A stretch of 12,493 nucleotides of DNA, taken from NCBI GenBank assembly GCA_025936615.1, contig JAICSZ010000020.1, positions 1 to 12,493 on the forward strand, given 5' to 3'. The position numbers and the translations under genes are program-made. Below, one piece after another: positions 1 through 6,573 of this stretch; position 1 is the first letter of the stretch; each line of letters starts with the position of its first letter. This DNA comes from Pedococcus sp. GTDB lineage: Bacteria; Actinomycetota; Actinomycetes; Actinomycetales; Dermatophilaceae. The notes under the pieces were generated by a model. It was given only the letters and a program-made list of their open reading frames with translations. It did no database searches and was not told the origin of the DNA.

Positions 1-1779
1 AAGAAGGGCCCCAAGAAGGCCCACCGCGGTCAGTCCGCCGCCCCTGCGAAGAAGGGGTATGCCGCCCGGCCGGCTCGCGACGACGAGCGCGGCTCGCGTC
101 GCTTCGAGCGTGACGACCGCCCGGCGAAGCGTTTCGAGCGTGAGGACCGCCCGGCGAAGCGCTTCGAGCGTGAGGACCGCCCGGCGAAGCGCTTCGACCG
201 TGACGACCGCCCGGCCCGTCGTGACTTCTCGCGCGACGACCGCGCCCCCCGTCGTTTCGACCGTGACGACCGCCCGGCCCGTCGTGACTTCTCGCGCGAC
301 GACCGCGCCCCCCGTCGTATCGACCGTGACGACCGCGCACCCCGCCGCTTCGACCGCGACCGGGTTCGGGACGAGCACGTCGACGCCGAGGCGCAGCGAC
401 TCGAGGCTGACACGTGGACCAAGGCCACCCGTAAGGGCGTCGACGGCCCGGTGAGCGTTGCAGCCGACAACGGCTTCGCCGCCCTAGGACTGTCCGAGCG
501 GCTGGTCGAGCGGCTCGCCCGCGACGGCATCACCACACCGTTCCCCATCCAGTCAGCCACCATCCCGGACGCGCTGGCCGGTCGCGACGTCCTCGGCCGC
601 GGCCAGACCGGCTCCGGCAAGACGCTCGCCTTCGGGCTGCCCCTGCTGACCCGGCTCGCGGACGGCGTGAAGGCCGCTCCGCGTCGACCCAGGGCGCTGG
701 TCCTGGTCCCCACCCGTGAGCTGGCCATGCAGGTGTCCGACGCCCTCGAGCCGCTCGTGCACGTCCTCGGTCTGCGGCACAAGCTGGTGGCGGGCGGGCT
801 GTCGTACACGACCCAGATTGCCGCCCTCAACCGTGGCGTCGAGGTGCTCATCTCCACCCCCGGCCGGCTCAAGGACCTCATCGAGCGCGAGGCCGTCCAG
901 CTCAGCGAGGTCGAGGTGGCCGTCCTCGACGAGGCGGACCACATGGCCGACATGGGCTTCCTGCCCGAGGTGACCGCGATCCTCGACCAGATGCCAGCCG
1001 GCGGTCAGCGGCTGCTCTTCTCCGCGACCCTGGACAAGGGCGTCGACCAGATCGTGGAGGGGTACCTCACCGACCCGGTGACGCACTCGACCGACGACGC
1101 CAAGGCCTCGGTGACGACGATGGAGCACCACGTGCTGCTCGTCGACCCGATGCACAAGAAGACCATCACCGCCGAGGTCGCCAACCGCGACGGCCGCACC
1201 GTCGTGTTCGTGCGCACCAAGCTCGGTGCCGACCGGGTGGCCACCCAGCTGCGCGAGGCGGGCGTGTTCGCCGCCGCCCTGCACGGCGGGCTCAACCAGG
1301 GTGCGCGCAACCGGGTCCTGGGCGCGTTCCGCGACGGCACGCTGCCGGTCCTGGTCGCGACCGACGTGGCGGCCCGCGGCATCCACGTCGACGACGTCTC
1401 GGTGGTGCTGCAGGTCGACCCGCCGGCCGACCACAAGGACTACCTGCACCGCTCCGGTCGCACGGCCCGCGCCGGCGACAAGGGCACGGTCGTGACCCTG
1501 GCGCTGCCTCACCAGCGCCGCCAGGTGGAGCGACTGGTCCACGAGGCCGGCGTCGACGTCACCCCCGCCAAGGTCGCCCCGGGCCACGAGCTGCTGGTCG
1601 CCACCGGCGCCTCGACCCCGAGCGGCGTCCCCGTGCCGGAGGAGAGCCTGCGCCGGATCGTGGAGGGCGACAAGCGCGCCCGCCGACCCGGGCCGTACCG
1701 CGGTGGCGCCCGTCGCAGCGGCCCGGCCCGCGACGGCGCGCGCCGCTCCCAGCCGAGGGGTGCCCGGCCCCGCGCCTGA
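1..1779 (+). CDS. DEAD-box RNA helicase with Arg/Asp-rich tandem-repeat extension (5' end outside window)
   Basis: Frame 1 is open from base 1 to the TGA at 1777-1779, so the gene starts upstream; the GTG at 451 is internal and not the start. 592 residues are visible. Residues about 1-125 form a low-complexity Arg/Asp/Pro extension built of 10-residue units such as RFERDDRPAK. The two-RecA helicase core follows, with a Q motif (FPIQ, near 181-184), motif I GQTGSGKT (201-208), PTREL (237-241), DEAD (310-313), SAT (341-343), motif V TDVAARG (from 454) and motif VI HRSGRTAR (483-490). The tail (about 560-592) is again basic and Gly/Arg/Pro-rich. By family it is an ATP-dependent RNA helicase that unwinds short RNA duplexes in cold adaptation, ribosome assembly or mRNA decay. 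The disordered basic ends probably bind RNA. The core is intact. The family assignment is firm; which named helicase it is remains open. Confidence 0.95.
   Translation, partial: KKGPKKAHRGQSAAPAKKGYAARPARDDERGSRRFERDDRPAKRFEREDRPAKRFEREDRPAKRFDRDDRPARRDFSRDDRAPRRFDRDDRPARRDFSRDDRAPRRIDRDDRAPRRFDRDRVRDEHVDAEAQRLEADTWTKATRKGVDGPVSVAADNGFAALGLSERLVERLARDGITTPFPIQSATIPDALAGRDVLGRGQTGSGKTLAFGLPLLTRLADGVKAAPRRPRALVLVPTRELAMQVSDALEPLVHVLGLRHKLVAGGLSYTTQIAALNRGVEVLISTPGRLKDLIEREAVQLSEVEVAVLDEADHMADMGFLPEVTAILDQMPAGGQRLLFSATLDKGVDQIVEGYLTDPVTHSTDDAKASVTTMEHHVLLVDPMHKKTITAEVANRDGRTVVFVRTKLGADRVATQLREAGVFAAALHGGLNQGARNRVLGAFRDGTLPVLVATDVAARGIHVDDVSVVLQVDPPADHKDYLHRSGRTARAGDKGTVVTLALPHQRRQVERLVHEAGVDVTPAKVAPGHELLVATGASTPSGVPVPEESLRRIVEGDKRARRPGPYRGGARRSGPARDGARRSQPRGARPRA
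103..318 (+). repeat. in-frame tandem repeats (30-bp and 63-bp units) in helicase extension
   Basis: Three consecutive 30-bp units start at 103, 133 and 163 (Phe-Glu-Arg-Asp/Glu-Asp-Arg-Pro-Ala-Lys-Arg). The units at 133 and 163 are identical in every base. They are followed by two 63-bp units, 193-255 and 256-318, which are also identical in every base and encode 21 residues each. A degenerate unit continues from 319. All lengths are multiples of three, so copy-number change would preserve the frame. Confidence 0.9.
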
Positions 1780-1798
1780 CCGGCGGACACACCGCCGG
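1780..1798 (+). terminator. short GC hairpin after the DEAD-box helicase gene
   Basis: A perfect 7-bp inverted repeat, CCGGCGG with loop ACACA and CCGCCGG, begins one base after the helicase stop codon. No T-tract follows, which is common for terminators in high-GC actinobacteria. It may terminate transcription or only protect the 3' end. Confidence 0.45.
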
Positions 1799-1878
1799 CC
1801 CGCCACGCGGCATACGGATCTCCTCGCCCGTTCGGGTGGGCGCCACGGAACTCGAGCGGCGCTCTCGCGCCGGTGCGC

Positions 1879-1884
1879 CAGAAT
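1879..1884 (+). promoter_or_regulatory. candidate -10 element of the YqgE/AlgH gene
   Basis: CAGAAT lies six bases before the GTG at 1891. No Shine-Dalgarno sequence is visible before either possible start, so a leaderless transcript beginning at or next to GTG 1891 is the simplest reading. No clear -35 is seen. Confidence 0.35.
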
Positions 1885-1890
1885 GGTCGG

Positions 1891-2445
1891 GTGGACGACG
1901 ACCTGTCGGGCAGCCTGCTCGTCGCGACGCCCCTGATCGAGGACGGGGTGTTCCGGCGCAGCGTCGTGCTGCTGCTCCACCACGACGCCGAAGGTGCCCA
2001 GGGCGTGGTCCTCAACCGACCGATGGAGGCGCGGGTCGACGTCGTGCTGCCCGACTGGCAGGAGCACGTCACGGCGCCGGCGGTGCTGTTCGAGGGTGGA
2101 CCGGTGGGACTGGACAGCGCGCTCGGCCTGGTGACCGTGCCGGGGGACGCCGAGCCGGTCGGGGTCAAGAAGCTGTTCGGCGGCCTGGGCCTGCTCGACC
2201 TCGACACCCCGCCGAGCCTGGTCGTGCCGGAGCTCGCAGGCCTGCGCATCTTCGCGGGGTATGCCGGGTGGTCGCCCGGGCAGCTCGAGGAGGAGATCCG
2301 GGGCGGCAGCTGGTACGTCGTGGAGTCCGAGGGCCGGGACGCCTTCGACGACTCGCCCGCGGACCTGTGGGTCCGGGTGCTGCGGCGGCAGCGGGACCAC
2401 CTGGCGTTCGTGGCGACCTTCCCCTCCGACCCGGAGCTGAACTGA
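1891..2445 (+). CDS. YqgE/AlgH family protein
   Basis: A 184-residue cytoplasmic protein of the YqgE/AlgH (DUF179) family. Family landmarks are LLVATPLI near the N-terminus, VVLNRP, FEGGPV and the C-terminal GYAGWSPGQLEEEI stretch. The length matches the usual 180-200 residues. I chose GTG 1891, which leaves only four residues before the conserved LSGSLLVATP. GTG 1873, six codons upstream, is the alternative, and neither has a ribosome binding site. The biochemical role is unsettled: AlgH was named for an effect on alginate production in Pseudomonas, but no enzyme activity is established. It is followed 34 bases later by the DUF3039 gene. Family call firm, function unknown. Confidence 0.9.
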   Translation: MDDDLSGSLLVATPLIEDGVFRRSVVLLLHHDAEGAQGVVLNRPMEARVDVVLPDWQEHVTAPAVLFEGGPVGLDSALGLVTVPGDAEPVGVKKLFGGLGLLDLDTPPSLVVPELAGLRIFAGYAGWSPGQLEEEIRGGSWYVVESEGRDAFDDSPADLWVRVLRRQRDHLAFVATFPSDPELN

Positions 2446-2466
2446 AGGGCGAGTGCGGGCCCGGCC

Positions 2467-2472
2467 TAGACT
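2467..2472 (+). promoter_or_regulatory. TAGACT -10 element, leaderless start of DUF3039 gene
   Basis: TAGACT matches TANNNT and lies seven bases before ATG 2480. This places the transcription start at or beside the A of the start codon. There is no Shine-Dalgarno sequence in between. Confidence 0.55.
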
Positions 2473-2479
2473 CGAGACC

Positions 2480-2788
2480 ATGAGCGAGCCCCAGAGCCCC
2501 CTGGACGACCCGAACGCTCCTGCGCTGCAGCCACAGAGGACGACGGCGGTGCTCGAGCGCGAGCAGGTCGAGGAACAGCTGCAGGAGCCGGGCGACCACG
2601 AGCGGTTTGCGCACTACGTGCGCAAGGAGAAGATCCTGGAGAGCGCACTGTCCGGCGAGCCCGTCATCGCCCTGTGCGGCAAGGTGTGGGTCCCCGGGCG
2701 CGACCCGAACCGTTTCCCCGTGTGCCCCACCTGCAAGGAGATCTACGACGGCCTGCGTGCCCCTCAGGACGGCGACGGCGAGGCCTGA
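2480..2788 (+). CDS. DUF3039 family protein
   Basis: A 102-residue actinobacterial protein. After a variable acidic N-terminus (about 1-38), the conserved block runs from HYVRKEKILESA (from 45) through ALCGKVWVPGRD (65-75) to FPVCPTCKEIYDGL (79-92). Cys66, Cys82 and Cys85 are well placed for metal binding, which suggests a small zinc-ribbon-like fold; this is inferred from the Cys spacing only. ATG 2480 was chosen because the conserved -10 TAGACT sits directly before it; the frame is open further upstream. Such genes often lie near YqgE and DEAD/DEAH helicase genes in actinobacteria, as here. No biochemical function is known to me. Confidence 0.88.
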   Translation: MSEPQSPLDDPNAPALQPQRTTAVLEREQVEEQLQEPGDHERFAHYVRKEKILESALSGEPVIALCGKVWVPGRDPNRFPVCPTCKEIYDGLRAPQDGDGEA

Positions 2789-2844
2789 CGGAGTCTTGGG
2801 GGACTCTTGACCTGCTGCTGAGATTTCGCCGGCCAAAGCGGTCC

Positions 2845-2850
2845 TAGCGT
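2845..2850 (+). promoter_or_regulatory. possible -10 of the metalloprotease gene
   Basis: TAGCGT fits TANNNT and would give a leader of about 40 bases before ATG 2898. The TTGACC at 2807-2812 is too far upstream (32 bases) to be its -35, so the promoter is only tentative. Confidence 0.3.
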
Positions 2851-2897
2851 CACCGATGGTGTCGTTGCGACCGCTACGGCCGTGTGAAAGGACGCAG

Positions 2898-3863
2898 ATG
2901 AAGACCCGTTCTCGTATCGCCCTGTCCGCACTCCTGCTCGGGGCTGCCGCCCTGGCGCTCGGGCAGGGCAGCGCCTCCGCGCTCACCATGGCAGGGGGCA
3001 GCTCCGTCGCGCCGGACTGTGCGACGCACACCGACGCGGTGAACGGTGCCCGCGCCGCCACAGGGCACAACCGCGCCGACGGCAACGAGCTGAGCGCCGC
3101 CCAGGTCAGGGCCTTCGAGGGGTCGTTCGCCAAGGCGATGGCCGCCAAGGGGTACACGAAGGCAGCGAACGGCTCGGCCCGCAAGCCCGGGGGCGGTGCC
3201 GCGTTCGCCGGCGCCGACGTCAAGGTCTACGTCCACATCATCACCAGCGGCTCGGCCGGTGCGGTCTCCTCCTCGCAGGTCAGCCAGCAGCTCGGCGTCC
3301 TCAACGCGGCATACAAGTCCTCCGGCTTCACCTTCACCCTCGCCGGCACGGACACGACGAACAACAGCAGTTGGTACAACCTGTCGCAGGGCAGCAGCGC
3401 CGAGCGCGCCATGAAGAGCGCGTTGCGCAAGGGCACCATGGCCGACCTCAACATCTACACCGCCAACCTCTCGGGCGGGCTGCTGGGGTGGGCAACCTTC
3501 CCGAAGTCGTCCTACGACGCCATGGACGGCGTGGTCGTCCTCGACCAGAGCCTGCCGGGGGGCAGCGCCAAGCCGTACAACCTCGGTGACACCGCCACCC
3601 ACGAGACCGGCCACTGGGCAGGGCTGTACCACACCTTCCAGGGCGGCTGCCAGGGCAAGGGCGACTACGTGAGCGACACCCCGGCCGAGGCCTCGCCGGC
3701 GTTCGGCTGCCCCACCGGACGGGACTCCTGCACCCGGAGCTCGGGTCTGGACCCCATCAAGAACTTCATGGACTACACCGACGACGCGTGCATGACCACC
3801 TTCACTCCCGGCCAGACCACCCGCATGCAGAACGCCTGGGTGACCTACCGACTGGGGCGCTGA
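2898..3863 (+). CDS. secreted zinc metalloprotease, M43 (pappalysin/cytophagalysin) type
   Basis: A 321-residue exported protease. ATG 2898 has a good ribosome site (AAAGGA, six bases away) and opens a Sec signal peptide: a basic MKTRSR, a hydrophobic Leu/Ala core, and likely cleavage after SASA near residue 28. Residues about 29-110 look like a propeptide and the catalytic domain follows. The metzincin motif HETGHWAGLYH (235-245) gives zinc ligands His235, His239 and His245 with catalytic Glu236. A Met-turn NFMDYTDD lies around Met291. Cysteines after the active site (GGC, FGC, DSC, DAC) suggest disulfides, as in M43 enzymes. It should act outside the cell on proteins or peptides; the substrate is unknown. 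A strong hairpin follows the gene, so it is probably a single transcription unit. No propeptide-removing partner is visible nearby. Confidence 0.92.
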   Translation: MKTRSRIALSALLLGAAALALGQGSASALTMAGGSSVAPDCATHTDAVNGARAATGHNRADGNELSAAQVRAFEGSFAKAMAAKGYTKAANGSARKPGGGAAFAGADVKVYVHIITSGSAGAVSSSQVSQQLGVLNAAYKSSGFTFTLAGTDTTNNSSWYNLSQGSSAERAMKSALRKGTMADLNIYTANLSGGLLGWATFPKSSYDAMDGVVVLDQSLPGGSAKPYNLGDTATHETGHWAGLYHTFQGGCQGKGDYVSDTPAEASPAFGCPTGRDSCTRSSGLDPIKNFMDYTDDACMTTFTPGQTTRMQNAWVTYRLGR

Positions 3864-3895
3864 CCCACCGGCCGCAGGGTCGCACTAGCACACCA

Positions 3896-3927
3896 CCGTG
3901 GCCCCGGCCGACAGGCCGGGGCCACGG
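3896..3927 (+). terminator. strong hairpin terminator after the metalloprotease gene
   Basis: A perfect 14-bp inverted repeat (CCGTGGCCCCGGCC, loop GACA, then its exact complement) lies 32 bases after the protease stop codon and 37 bases before the next gene. There is no strong T-tract. It is placed to stop protease transcripts before the helicase promoter. Confidence 0.75.
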
Positions 3928-3949
3928 CATGTCGTTCTCGCCCAACGGT

Positions 3950-3955
3950 TATCGT
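3950..3955 (+). promoter_or_regulatory. TATCGT -10 element of the DEAD/DEAH helicase gene
   Basis: TATCGT (TANNNT) lies nine bases before ATG 3965, with no Shine-Dalgarno sequence between them. This fits a leaderless or near-leaderless transcript. Confidence 0.5.
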
Positions 3956-3964
3956 GGCCGGCCT

Positions 3965-5722
3965 ATGAGTACCGCCGCCGCCTCGCACCTGTCACCAGCG
4001 TTCCCGGAGCGGGCGGCCTGGGGGACGGCGGCGAAGCTGCGCGCCTGGCAGCAGGCGGCCCTCACGGCATACCTGCAGGCCACCCCTCGTGACTTCCTCG
4101 CGGTGGCGACCCCGGGGGCGGGCAAGACCACCTACGCGCTGCGCCTGGCCACCGAGCTGCTCGGTCGGGGCACCGTCTCGGCGGTGACCATCGTCGCGCC
4201 GACCGAGCACCTCAAGGTGCAGTGGGCCGAGGCCGCCGCCCTCGTCGGGATCCACATCGACCCGAGGTTCTCCAACTCCTCGGCGCGGCACTCCAGCGAC
4301 TACGACGGGGTCGCGCTCACCTACGCCCAGGTGGCCAGCAGGCCGGCACTGCACCGCACCCGCACCGAGTCGGCGCCCACCCTGGTCATCCTCGACGAGA
4401 TCCACCACGGCGGCGACAACCTGTCGTGGGGGGATGCGATCCGCGAGGCGTTCGAGCCGGCGGTGCGGCGGCTGGCGCTCACGGGGACGCCGTTTCGCTC
4501 GGACACCTCCCCGATCCCGTTCGTCACCTATGCCGAGGACGCGGACGGGATCCGGCGGTCCGCAGCCGACTACACCTACGGGTATGCCGAGGCGTTGCGT
4601 GACGGGGTCGTGCGGCCGGTGCTGTTCCTCGCCTACGGCGGCGCCATGCGGTGGCGCACCCGGGCCGGCGACGAGGTCGCCGCCCGGCTGGGCGAACCAC
4701 TGACCAAGGACGCGACCGCGCAGGCTTGGCGGACAGCGCTCGACCCCAAGGGGGAGTGGGTCCCGTCGGTGCTCGCCGCGGCGGACAGGCGGCTCACCGA
4801 GGTGCGCCGGGGCGTGCCGGACGCGGGCGGGCTCGTCATCGCCTCGAACCAGACCTCGGCCCGGTCCTATGCCCGAATGCTCGAGGCACTCACCGGCGAG
4901 AAGCCCACCGTCGTGCTGTCCGACGACGCGGGTGCGTCGGCGCGGATCGAGGTGTTCTCCTCAGGGAGCTCGCGGTGGATGGTTGCGGTCCGCATGGTCT
5001 CCGAGGGGGTCGACGTGCCCCGGCTCTGCGTGGGGGTCTACGCCACGTCGACGTCGACGCCGCTGTTCTTCGCCCAGGCGGTCGGTCGGTTCGTGCGGGC
5101 TCGCCGCCGGGGGGAGACGGCCTCCGTGTTCCTGCCCTCCGTGCCCGTCATCCTCGAGCACGCGGCTCGACTCGAGGAGGAGCGCGACCACGCCCTCGAC
5201 CGCGTCACCGGCGGAGACGAGGCTGCCTCGATGTGGGCGGAGGAGGACGCGCTGCTCGTGGCGGCCAACCGCACCGCGCGGACGCCGGACGTGGACCAGC
5301 AGGCCTTCGAGGCGTTGGAGTCGGACGCCGAGTTCGACCACGTGCTCTTCGATGCCAAACAGTTCGGGCTCAACGCCAAGGTGGGCTCCGAGGAAGAGCA
5401 GGAGTACCTCGGGCTGCCGGGGCTGCTCGAGCCCGACCAGGTTGCGCTGCTACTGCACGAGCGACAGACCGCACAGCACACCAGGCGACCCTCCGCAGGT
5501 GGCGGTGTCGGACCGGTCTCTGCGCACCGGGCGCTGGCTGCCCAGCGCAAGGAGCTCAACAAGCTCGTCAGCGCCTACGCCCGCAAGACCGGTTCGGCGC
5601 ACGGCGTCGTCCACACCGACCTGCGCCGCGCCTGCGGCGGACCGGCCCTCGACGAGGCCACGTCGGAGCAGGTCGCCGCGCGGATCGAGCGGATCCGCGC
5701 CTGGTTCGTGGGCCGCCGCTGA
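3965..5722 (+). CDS. DEAD/DEAH-box superfamily 2 helicase (XPB/Rad25-like)
   Basis: A 585-residue SF2 ATPase. An aromatic/Gln N-terminus (LRAWQQAAL, near 25-33) resembles the Q-tip motif of SF2 enzymes. Walker A is ATPGAGKTT (48-56), motif II is DEIHHGG (144-150), motif III is LTGTPFRSD, and motif VI is QAVGRFVRAR (from 371). A C-terminal region of about 180 residues has no motif I recognise. The architecture resembles restriction-type or XPB-like duplex translocases rather than RNA DEAD-box helicases. The nucleic-acid substrate is unknown. ATG 3965 is supported by the adjacent -10; the frame is open further upstream through the terminator, but that part is not protein-like. The gene converges on the minus-strand secreted-protein gene. 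No nuclease or methylase lies nearby, so I do not call it a restriction or defence gene. Confidence 0.9.
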   Translation: MSTAAASHLSPAFPERAAWGTAAKLRAWQQAALTAYLQATPRDFLAVATPGAGKTTYALRLATELLGRGTVSAVTIVAPTEHLKVQWAEAAALVGIHIDPRFSNSSARHSSDYDGVALTYAQVASRPALHRTRTESAPTLVILDEIHHGGDNLSWGDAIREAFEPAVRRLALTGTPFRSDTSPIPFVTYAEDADGIRRSAADYTYGYAEALRDGVVRPVLFLAYGGAMRWRTRAGDEVAARLGEPLTKDATAQAWRTALDPKGEWVPSVLAAADRRLTEVRRGVPDAGGLVIASNQTSARSYARMLEALTGEKPTVVLSDDAGASARIEVFSSGSSRWMVAVRMVSEGVDVPRLCVGVYATSTSTPLFFAQAVGRFVRARRRGETASVFLPSVPVILEHAARLEEERDHALDRVTGGDEAASMWAEEDALLVAANRTARTPDVDQQAFEALESDAEFDHVLFDAKQFGLNAKVGSEEEQEYLGLPGLLEPDQVALLLHERQTAQHTRRPSAGGGVGPVSAHRALAAQRKELNKLVSAYARKTGSAHGVVHTDLRRACGGPALDEATSEQVAARIERIRAWFVGRR

Positions 5723-5791
5723 GCGGTCCGTCGGTGGCGCTCAGCCGTGCGCCGGCCGCCGAGGAGAGGACTGGGCGACCGACCTCGGGTT

Positions 5792-5817
5792 GGCGGCGTG
5801 GAGCCGGGCGCGCCGCC
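5792..5817. terminator. weak hairpin between convergent genes
   Basis: GGCGGCG (5792-5798) pairs with CGCCGCC (5811-5817) across a 12-base loop in the 140-base gap between the helicase and the secreted-protein gene. It could act as a shared bidirectional terminator. The stem is short and ordinary for such GC content. Confidence 0.25.
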
Positions 5818-5862
5818 GCTGGTCACGGCAGCCGCGGCACGCCCGGCGGTCATGGGAGGGAC

Positions 5863-6573
5863 TCAGGCATCGCTCCCGTGGTCACCGTCTCCACCGGTGC
5901 GCGAGGAGCCGTGACCGTGTCCGTGGCTGGCCTCGGGACCGGAGTCGTGGGCGCGTCCGTGCGGGGCAGTCGCCTCGCGGTGCAGCTCCTGGTCGCAGCG
6001 CACCTGGGGTCGGACCCGCAGGTTGCTGGACACCGCAGCCGTGACGTCGGCCATCAGCGACTCCGCCCGGGCCCGGATCTCCTCCAGCGGCATGTCCGAT
6101 CGCGCCAACGCCCGCAGCTCACGGCGCAGCTGGGCCAGCTGACGGTGACCCGCGCCCGAGAGCCACGCGCGGTCGTCCGTGGCGAGCACCAGCTGGTAGG
6201 CGAGTGCCAGGGACTCGCAGCCGGTGCAACGCTCGTCCAGCGCCAGGGCGACGTTCGTGACGTCCAGGTTCGCCGGACCCCGGTCGGCGACCACGACCTG
6301 GAAGGACAGGGCCACCGCGCGGCACCCGTCACAGGTCGTGTGGGCGACCGCGAGGTTGGTGGCGGTGACGTCGTCCGCGTGGGTCTGGTGGTAGTCCAGG
6401 CCTGCCGCGCGGCCGGACTGGCCTGCTGTACCGCCGAGGTCGACCACCTGCTGGTCGGCGAAGGTCCGCTCGTGGACGACGTCGGCGGAGGCCAGCTGAC
6501 CGGTGGCCAGCAGCAGTCCGAGGCAGGTGCCGGCAACCGTGGCCAGCCGCACCGCCGGACGCAGGGCGCTCAT
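5863..6573 (-). CDS. secreted protein with two CxGC repeats and His-rich tail
   Basis: A 236-residue protein whose ATG overlaps the upstream stop codon as ATGA, indicating translational coupling with the peptidase-ATPase ORF. Residues 1-30 form a signal peptide (hydrophobic core, LASA before Asp31). Two related units follow: TNLAVA..C-D-G-C..AVALSFQVVVA (about 72-96) and TNVALA..C-T-G-C..LALAYQLVLA (106-131). Each carries a Cys pair (81/84 and 116/119) that could form a disulfide or bind metal outside the cell. A predicted helical, charged region (about 140-185) and a tail with many His, Gly and Asp residues (205-236) complete it. Similar Cys-pair repeat proteins occur in actinobacteria without assigned function, to my recollection. 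The repeats also resemble the C-terminal halves of the two small peptides at the start of the operon. It may be a surface partner or scaffold; this is inference. Confidence 0.8.
   Translation of the reverse strand: MSALRPAVRLATVAGTCLGLLLATGQLASADVVHERTFADQQVVDLGGTAGQSGRAAGLDYHQTHADDVTATNLAVAHTTCDGCRAVALSFQVVVADRGPANLDVTNVALALDERCTGCESLALAYQLVLATDDRAWLSGAGHRQLAQLRRELRALARSDMPLEEIRARAESLMADVTAAVSSNLRVRPQVRCDQELHREATAPHGRAHDSGPEASHGHGHGSSRTGGDGDHGSDA

Noticed and set aside
103..318. Regular repeats that could suggest a CRISPR array
   Set aside because: The units are contiguous with no spacers, are multiples of three and sit in an open helicase frame.
553..2481. Long minus-strand open frame opposite the helicase and YqgE genes (642 codons)
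   Set aside because: It lies antisense to two clear genes, has Arg/Gly/His-rich composition typical of GC-rich shadow frames, and no domain.
2856..2897. Start of the metalloprotease at ATG 2856
   Set aside because: It would put 14 polar residues before the signal peptide and lacks a ribosome site, whereas ATG 2898 has AAAGGA at good spacing.
3965..5722. The SF2 helicase as part of an anti-phage or restriction system
   Set aside because: No nuclease, methylase or other defence gene is adjacent; the surroundings are housekeeping-type actinobacterial genes.
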